This document shows, piece by piece, positions 34,081 through 38,713 of a stretch of DNA of 38,713 bases (position 1 is the first letter of the stretch; each line of letters starts with the position of its first letter). The notes under the pieces were generated by a model, which did no database searches, was not told where the DNA came from, and saw only the letters and a list, made by a program, of their open reading frames with translations. Both the position numbers and the translations under genes were made by a program. This DNA is from Rhabdochromatium marinum (lineage in GTDB: Bacteria; Pseudomonadota; Gammaproteobacteria; Chromatiales; Chromatiaceae), in assembly GCF_016583795.1 (NCBI RefSeq), contig NZ_NRRS01000032.1:1-38713 (forward strand), written 5' to 3'.

Positions 34081-34860
34081 TTAATCGAGCGCCGAGAGCT
34101 GAGCGGAACGCCACCAGCTGCGATACTGCTCTTCGAGTGCGGCCTGATCGGGGAAGGGGTAATAGGCGAAGTCGTCCTGATCGCCGACATAAAAGCCCCC
34201 TTTTACCATGCGGTAGAGGACGCCTTCCTTGACCTGCTTGAGCACCAGTTTGCTGGCCTTGTCGGTGCGGTGGAGCAGTTCCTGGAGCACATCACGCAAG
34301 TGAGCAATGTTGGAATAGGGGATGTCATCGACTGAGCCGTTTTGCGGGTCATGGGCCAGATCACCCAGACGCAACTCGGAGAAGGCGATACGTGGCACAT
34401 GCACGGGATGTTCGGGATTGGTGATCGATTTGGCAAAGTCCCGCGGCTTCAGGCGACTCGCGACCATCGGGCTGATGGGGCAAAACTCCTGATACAGATG
34501 CAGGGCCTGCTCGAGGTCGGGTTCGTAGTCACCCCGGGTGAGCGTCAGGGTCTTGCCGTCGTTGGTCACCAGATAGAGATTCCCCAGAGCGGAGACCGGA
34601 ATCTGCGACAACACCTTATAGATAGCCAGATAGACAGAATTCTTGGGCTGACCATCGGGTTTTGGCACGCAGCGCTCATCAATCAGATGGAAGGGAAAGT
34701 CCGGCGAGCGAAAATCGGGATCGACCTCAAAAAAAATCGACTCCCCCTGTACATGCACCTGGGTGCCAACGGCGTAATAACTGCCAAAGTCCTCGGGTTT
34801 CAGCATCGACGCAATGAGCGCCTGTGGAATCAGGGACAAGTAAAGATGTTTTTCGCTCAT
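34081..34860 (-). CDS. Conserved-looking hypothetical protein
   Basis: A 259-residue protein (MSEKHLYLSLIPQALIASML...) with no signal peptide or membrane helix. I do not recognise a family. It is rich in aromatic and acidic residues, with a possible repeat of beta-strand segments near 85-115 and a helical region near 175-215. It lies 61 nt upstream of hppA on the same strand and may be cotranscribed. ORF length and codon use like its neighbours make it a real gene. Confidence 0.7.
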   Translation of the reverse strand: MSEKHLYLSLIPQALIASMLKPEDFGSYYAVGTQVHVQGESIFFEVDPDFRSPDFPFHLIDERCVPKPDGQPKNSVYLAIYKVLSQIPVSALGNLYLVTNDGKTLTLTRGDYEPDLEQALHLYQEFCPISPMVASRLKPRDFAKSITNPEHPVHVPRIAFSELRLGDLAHDPQNGSVDDIPYSNIAHLRDVLQELLHRTDKASKLVLKQVKEGVLYRMVKGGFYVGDQDDFAYYPFPDQAALEEQYRSWWRSAQLSALD

Positions 34861-34991
34861 GAGAATACCTCGGAACTACCTTAAGAAAGGGCCTCGGAAC
34901 GGGCGCGCGTGACTAAAGCCGCTGGACTTGGCTTGGATCATGACTGATCGAGGGAGTAGGTGGGGCTGGGTGTGAGATCGCCAGGTCGCTC

Positions 34992-35022
34992 TGTTGACTG
35001 TCTGTTCGCCCGACAGTCAACA
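34992..35022. terminator. Inverted repeat in the gap before the antitoxin gene
   Basis: TGTTGACTGTC (34992-35002) pairs with GACAGTCAACA (35012-35022) around 9 nt, followed on the plus strand by AATATA. A smaller hairpin GACGGC/GCCGTC (35044-35049 with 35054-35059) is next to it. They lie 3' of the minus-strand antitoxin gene and probably terminate it. The 34861-35112 gap holds no gene I can support. Confidence 0.5.
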
Positions 35023-35112
35023 AATATACTGACCTGCCGCCACGACGGCAAGCGCCGTCGGGCGTGGGCTTCGTGCGGGGGAGGGCGGTTGCGGGGCCGT
35101 GGAGGAGTGGCG

Positions 35113-35541
35113 TCAGGCGGCTTGTTTGCGCTCGCCATATTCGGCTTTGGAGCCGGTTAAATCCCAGGCAAAGGTGCAGTCGAGATGGGAAAGCACCGAG
35201 ATCATGCCGCTTTCGCCGTCTTCGATCATCACCGCCACCGGTGCCTTTTTGCTGAACTGCTTGTTGCCGCGCTTTACCCACAGGTTGCGCATTTCCGGAT
35301 TGCGCGGGAAGTAGGTGTGCAGCGCCTCTTCGATGCGCAGCAGGTAGCCGAGTCGGCGGTTGACGGTGGGGTCGTCCGGAAAGGCTTCCTCATCGCGAAA
35401 GCGGGCCATCTGGCGTGCTTTCACGCTCGCCGGCAGGTGCAGGAGGTGCATGATGTCTTTCGCGCCCAGCCCCCAATTTTCGAGCAGGTGCATGGCGCGA
35501 CGGGTCATGAGCTGGCGCTCATCAAGCGTTAGGGTAGTCAT
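35113..35541 (-). CDS. MbcA/ParS/Xre-type antitoxin-like protein
   Basis: A 142-residue protein. The N-terminal half (MTTLTLDERQLMTRRAMHLLENWGLGAKDIMHLLHLP) is a helix-turn-helix-like region. The second half (LGYLLRIEEALHTYFPRNPEMRNLWVKRGNKQF) resembles the toxin-binding domain (DUF2384) of Xre/MbcA/ParS antitoxins of RES-type toxins. The RGNKQF element and a VMIEDGESG segment follow. No RES toxin is next to it, so it is solitary here. It may be a domesticated regulator. Confidence 0.65.
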   Translation of the reverse strand: MTTLTLDERQLMTRRAMHLLENWGLGAKDIMHLLHLPASVKARQMARFRDEEAFPDDPTVNRRLGYLLRIEEALHTYFPRNPEMRNLWVKRGNKQFSKKAPVAVMIEDGESGMISVLSHLDCTFAWDLTGSKAEYGERKQAA

Positions 35542-35616
35542 GGTCTCTATCCTGGGGTCTGCGGGTGGATGATAAGACCTATGATGGCGACTAAAACCCT
35601 AGTATGCAACTCGGAT

Positions 35617-37932
35617 TTAGCGGCCCAAGCGGGTGATGCGCAATACCAGTGGAATTTTTCGCAGATGGCGCACAATACGCGCAAGATGACTTCGATCGCG
35701 CACCTTGATCTGGAAGTCGAGGATGGAGGCGCCGCCGGCTTTCTCGCGTGACTGGATATTGGCGATGTCGGAGCCGGCCTCGGCGATGGCCGTGGCCAAG
35801 CTGGCCAGGCCGCCACGGCGGTCTTCGACCTCCACGCGGATCTCGGTGATGAAATCCCCACTGGGCGCCTCGGCCCATTGCAGATCCACCCAGCGGCCGC
35901 GCTTGCTGTCATAGTCGCCCAGATTGCGGCACTCGGCCCGATGCACCACGATTCCCTTGCCGGGATTGAACAGGCCCGCAATGCGATCGCCCGGAATGGG
36001 CCGGCAGCAGCGTGGGAAGGTCATCACCATGCCCTCGGTACCCAGGATGGCCAACTGTTGCCTGGAAGTGGCATCGCTGTTGGCGGTGGCTGACGGCTCC
36101 GGAGCTTCGGCCTGCTCGTTGGTGGTGTCGGGATTGGCCAGGCGGCGGGCGACCAGCATGGGCATGCGGTTGCCAAGGCCGATATCAACAAACATTGCCT
36201 CAGCTGAACTGGCATCGGTTTGGCAGGCGTAGGCCTCAATGTGCTCAGCGCTGATGTCATCCAGGCTGAGCCCCAGGTTGGTCAGCTCGTTGTTGACCAG
36301 ATCGCGCCCCAGGCGGGCGGCTTCGCGCTGCTGCATGTTTTTCAGGAAGCTGCGAATATGCGCGCGGGCCTTGCCGGTGACGACGAACTTTAGCCAGTGT
36401 GTTTTGGGTGTGGCGCTCGCCATGGTCGAGATCGAGACCGTCTGGCCGCTGCGCAGCACCGAATTGATGGGCACCGGGCGGCGGTCGATGACGGCATAGA
36501 CGCCGGTGTTGCCGATGTCGGAGTGGATGGCATAGGCAAAGTCAATCGCGGTGGCACCACGCGGCAGCACTTTAATTTCCCCACCCGGAGTGAACACATA
36601 GACATCATCGGGAAAGAGATCGATCTTGACGTGCTCAAGGAATTCGCGCGGATTGCCCGAGTCGCGCTGTAATTCCAGCAGGTTTTGTAGCCAGTCATTG
36701 GCCAGGGTGGGGGTGTTGCCCGGCTCGCCGCCGTTTTTGTACAGCCAGTGCGAGGCAACGCCTGATTCCGCTACCCGGTGCATGTCGGTGCTGCGGATCT
36801 GGATTTCAATTTTGATTCCCTGGGGGCCGAACAGCACGGTATGCAGGGATTGATAGCTGTTCGACTTGGGGATGGCAATATAGTCCTTGAAGCGCCCCGG
36901 CACCGGTTTGTACAGGTTATGCACCTGACCCAGCACCCGGTAGCAGGTGTCGATGGAATCGACAATCACCCGAAACGCATAGACATCGACCAGATCCCGA
37001 AAGGATTTGCCCTCATCACGCATCTTGCAATAAATGCTGTAGAGGTGCTTTTCGCGCCCTCTCACCTCGGCGGCAATGCCCTGTTGCTCCAGGCGCTGGC
37101 GGATGGCGTTCTCGACGCTGGCAATCATTTCATGATGACCGCAGCGCACCTTTTGCACCGCATTGTTAAGCACAAAATGCCGCCAAGGCCACAGATGGCT
37201 GAAGCCAAATTCCTCCAGCGCCAGACGGATGCTGTTGATGCCCAGGCGGTTGGCGATAGGGGCGTAGATGTCCAGGGTTTCGCGTGATTTGCGCCGGCGC
37301 TTGTGCGGGGGCATCACCCCCATGGTGCGCATGTTGTGCAGCCGATCAGCAAGTTTGATCAGGATGACGCGAATATCCCGTGCCATGGCCAGCATCATTT
37401 TGCTGAAATTAGCCGCTTCCTTCTCAGCTGCGGTCTTGAATTTGATCTGGGTGAGCTTGCTGACGCCATCGACCAGTTCGGCGATTTCATCATCGAACAC
37501 CTCGGCGACCTGTTCCTTGGTGATGCCGGTGTCTTCGACCACATCATGCATGATGGCTGCCATCAGACACTTATAATCCATGTGCATGTCGGCCAGGATG
37601 CGCGCCACCGCGATGGGGTGGTAGATATAGGGTTCGCCACTGGTGCGCGACTGCCCTTCGTGGGCTTCGGCACTGAACAGATAGGCGCGGTAGATCTCAC
37701 TGATCTGCTCGCGCGGCAGATAGCTCTCCAGTTGTTTGCACAGATCGCTGATCAGGAAGCGGGTGGCCGCTTTGGGTTTGGAGGCTGGGGGCTGGTCTGG
37801 CTTGGTCACGGATGGGGCCGCAGTCGCAACAATGGAGGGACTCCCAGCGACCACCCCGGCACAGTCAGCCGGGTCAGAGTCGTCTGGGGTGGCGAGGTCG
37901 CTGGCCGGAGCCGCGAGTGCGGGATTGTTCAT
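35617..37932 (-). CDS. spoT: Bifunctional (p)ppGpp synthetase/hydrolase SpoT
   Basis: A 771-residue Rel/SpoT protein. The HD hydrolase domain (about 70-220) has HDVVED at 129-134. The synthetase domain (about 280-420) has GREKHLYSIYCKM, RFKDYIAIPKSNSYQSLHT and EIQIRSTDM. A TGS domain (DDVYVFTPGGEIKVLPRGAT), a Cys-containing FPRCCRPIPGD and a C-terminal ACT domain follow. The HDxxED motif marks it as hydrolase-competent. The first 57 residues are Pro/Ala-rich and not conserved. The start is ATG 37932-37930, directly at the IscB right end; the open frame upstream (to 38388) is an iscB shadow. rpoZ, the usual upstream neighbour, is not there. No good Shine-Dalgarno precedes the ATG. Confidence 0.93.
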   Translation of the reverse strand: MNNPALAAPASDLATPDDSDPADCAGVVAGSPSIVATAAPSVTKPDQPPASKPKAATRFLISDLCKQLESYLPREQISEIYRAYLFSAEAHEGQSRTSGEPYIYHPIAVARILADMHMDYKCLMAAIMHDVVEDTGITKEQVAEVFDDEIAELVDGVSKLTQIKFKTAAEKEAANFSKMMLAMARDIRVILIKLADRLHNMRTMGVMPPHKRRRKSRETLDIYAPIANRLGINSIRLALEEFGFSHLWPWRHFVLNNAVQKVRCGHHEMIASVENAIRQRLEQQGIAAEVRGREKHLYSIYCKMRDEGKSFRDLVDVYAFRVIVDSIDTCYRVLGQVHNLYKPVPGRFKDYIAIPKSNSYQSLHTVLFGPQGIKIEIQIRSTDMHRVAESGVASHWLYKNGGEPGNTPTLANDWLQNLLELQRDSGNPREFLEHVKIDLFPDDVYVFTPGGEIKVLPRGATAIDFAYAIHSDIGNTGVYAVIDRRPVPINSVLRSGQTVSISTMASATPKTHWLKFVVTGKARAHIRSFLKNMQQREAARLGRDLVNNELTNLGLSLDDISAEHIEAYACQTDASSAEAMFVDIGLGNRMPMLVARRLANPDTTNEQAEAPEPSATANSDATSRQQLAILGTEGMVMTFPRCCRPIPGDRIAGLFNPGKGIVVHRAECRNLGDYDSKRGRWVDLQWAEAPSGDFITEIRVEVEDRRGGLASLATAIAEAGSDIANIQSREKAGGASILDFQIKVRDRSHLARIVRHLRKIPLVLRITRLGR

Positions 37933-38713
37933 CAGTCTTGCGCGAGAAACCTCGTCCTTCAGGGCGGGGAGGGATAGCGCACCGCACGCAGCGCGGTCAG
38001 GCGGCCCGTCTCGCTTCCTCCATTGTCGGTTTCGGTTGAAAAGCGTAGCCATAGCCATCGGCGCGTTGCAGCACCTGGCAATAGCGATGTGAAATGCCCT
38101 GAACGGTTCCGGTCTGGGTCTGGATGTTAAACGATCCGGTTCGGCGCACCGCCACACGCCCGACATGCGCGCCTGCCTGTTTGTTCTTGGGCACCTCGGC
38201 GCGCACCCAATCGCCAGTCTGGAAACCGTAGAGGCGCTTATGGCGGACGAGATAGCCGCGCGGAAAACCGTTGTTGAAGGTGCGCGTGCGGCTGTAGGTG
38301 CCGCGTCTGGTGGCCTTGATCGCCAGCACCGGGCGATTCCAGTCCTGTACCTGATCGACGGTGCCGACGCAGATGGCATCAAGGGCATGGGTCTTGGGGA
38401 TATCTAGGCGCGTTCGGTTGTATTTCGTGCGCTCGCCCGAGACGGTCTCAACAGGAAGCCCCGTGGCCGTCAGCGCCTGGAACAGCGCCCAGCGCGTGGT
38501 ATTAACAGCAGCGGCGTCCTTGAGCGGCGCTTTGGCTTGCGCCTTGATCGGCGCGAGCCGCTTAGGAGCGCGGGCCAGAAAGGTTCCGATGGGCTGACGG
38601 CCCTTGCGCTGATTGCAGGGTCGGCAGGCAAGCGTCAGGTTCGAGATCCGATCCGATCCGCCCCGGCTCCTGGGGTGGATGTGCTCGATCTCCAGCGGTA
38701 CTTGCGTTGCGCC
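37933..38713 (-). mobile_element. Second IscB element, right part, cut by the window edge
   Basis: The right end, read on the minus strand, is CGAGGTTTCTCGCGCAAGACTG followed by ATGA (given here as CGAGGTTTCTCGCG and CAAGACTG). It matches the first element almost base for base up to ATGA and diverges at once afterwards. The stem CCGCCCTGAAGGACGAGG is the counterpart of the first copy's hairpin, with two changes that weaken it. The OMEGA RNA and left end lie beyond base 38713. Confidence 0.8.
37997..38713 (-). CDS. iscB: IscB nuclease, C-terminal part (partial at window edge)
   Basis: 238 codons remain open from the edge to the stop at 37997. They begin within the HNH domain ([20 protein letters not shown], with EH intact, then [10 protein letters not shown]) and continue through RuvC-III ([10 protein letters not shown]) to a C-terminal domain closely alike the first copy ([13 protein letters not shown]). 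It is in frame throughout, so not decayed in this part. It differs clearly from the first IscB (for example [16 protein letters not shown] against SGGQTKYNRQRLGIPK), so this is not a recent duplicate. The N-terminus is outside the window. Confidence 0.9.
   Translation of the reverse strand, partial: GATQVPLEIEHIHPRSRGGSDRISNLTLACRPCNQRKGRQPIGTFLARAPKRLAPIKAQAKAPLKDAAAVNTTRWALFQALTATGLPVETVSGERTKYNRTRLDIPKTHALDAICVGTVDQVQDWNRPVLAIKATRRGTYSRTRTFNNGFPRGYLVRHKRLYGFQTGDWVRAEVPKNKQAGAHVGRVAVRRTGSFNIQTQTGTVQGISHRYCQVLQRADGYGYAFQPKPTMEEARRAA

Noticed and set aside
37933-38388. 152-residue N-terminal extension of SpoT
   Set aside because: It is read through the second iscB in another frame and has no resemblance to SpoT.

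Overview
The window looks like the chromosome of a nitrogen-fixing gammaproteobacterium, most likely a purple sulfur bacterium or close relative (Chromatiales). The grounds are a molybdenum nitrogenase operon with a NafY/NifY-type protein and a DUF6129 protein, a membrane pyrophosphatase, a bifunctional SpoT, and the moderately high GC. This placement is inference: no rRNA, photosynthesis or sulfur-oxidation gene lies here.

Layout. (1) 1-1891: a complete IscB element (OMEGA RNA of the HEARO type plus iscB) whose right end abuts the start codon of a B12-type radical SAM gene (1892-3544). (2) 3624-8606: a secreted CxxCH protein, a cyclic-peptide-type ABC exporter preceded by an overlapping 39-codon ORF and followed by an SPFH membrane protein, and a degenerate Fic-fold protein. 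(3) 8631-23121: a phosphate-starvation block. It holds pstSCAB, a divergent PhoX-family phosphatase gene, two tandem diheme-c paralogues, a PlcP-like phospholipase C, an EAL-CBS-GGDEF protein and btaAB for betaine lipid synthesis. Pho boxes can be read upstream of pstS, phoX and btaA. (4) 23131-30413: an orphan LolD-like ATPase, then nifHDKT-ferredoxin-nifY-DUF6129 behind a sigma-54 promoter with a NifA site, and a CBS protein. (5) 30572-35541: a J-domain protein, a K+-dependent-type membrane pyrophosphatase, a hypothetical protein and a Xre/MbcA/ParS-type antitoxin. (6) 35617-38713: spoT, with a second IscB element ending exactly at its start codon and running off the window edge.

How the parts fit. 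The phosphate block reads as one programme: high-affinity phosphate uptake, scavenging of phosphate from organic esters, and replacement of phospholipids. PlcP would release diacylglycerol, BtaA would add the homoserine moiety from SAM, and BtaB would trimethylate it to DGTS. The two diheme proteins following phoX have no obvious role in that programme and are the least explained part of it.

The two IscB copies share an exact geometry. In each, 64 nt separate the iscB stop from an ATG, the near-identical right end stops at ATGA, and that ATG is the best start codon of the downstream host gene in the same orientation.
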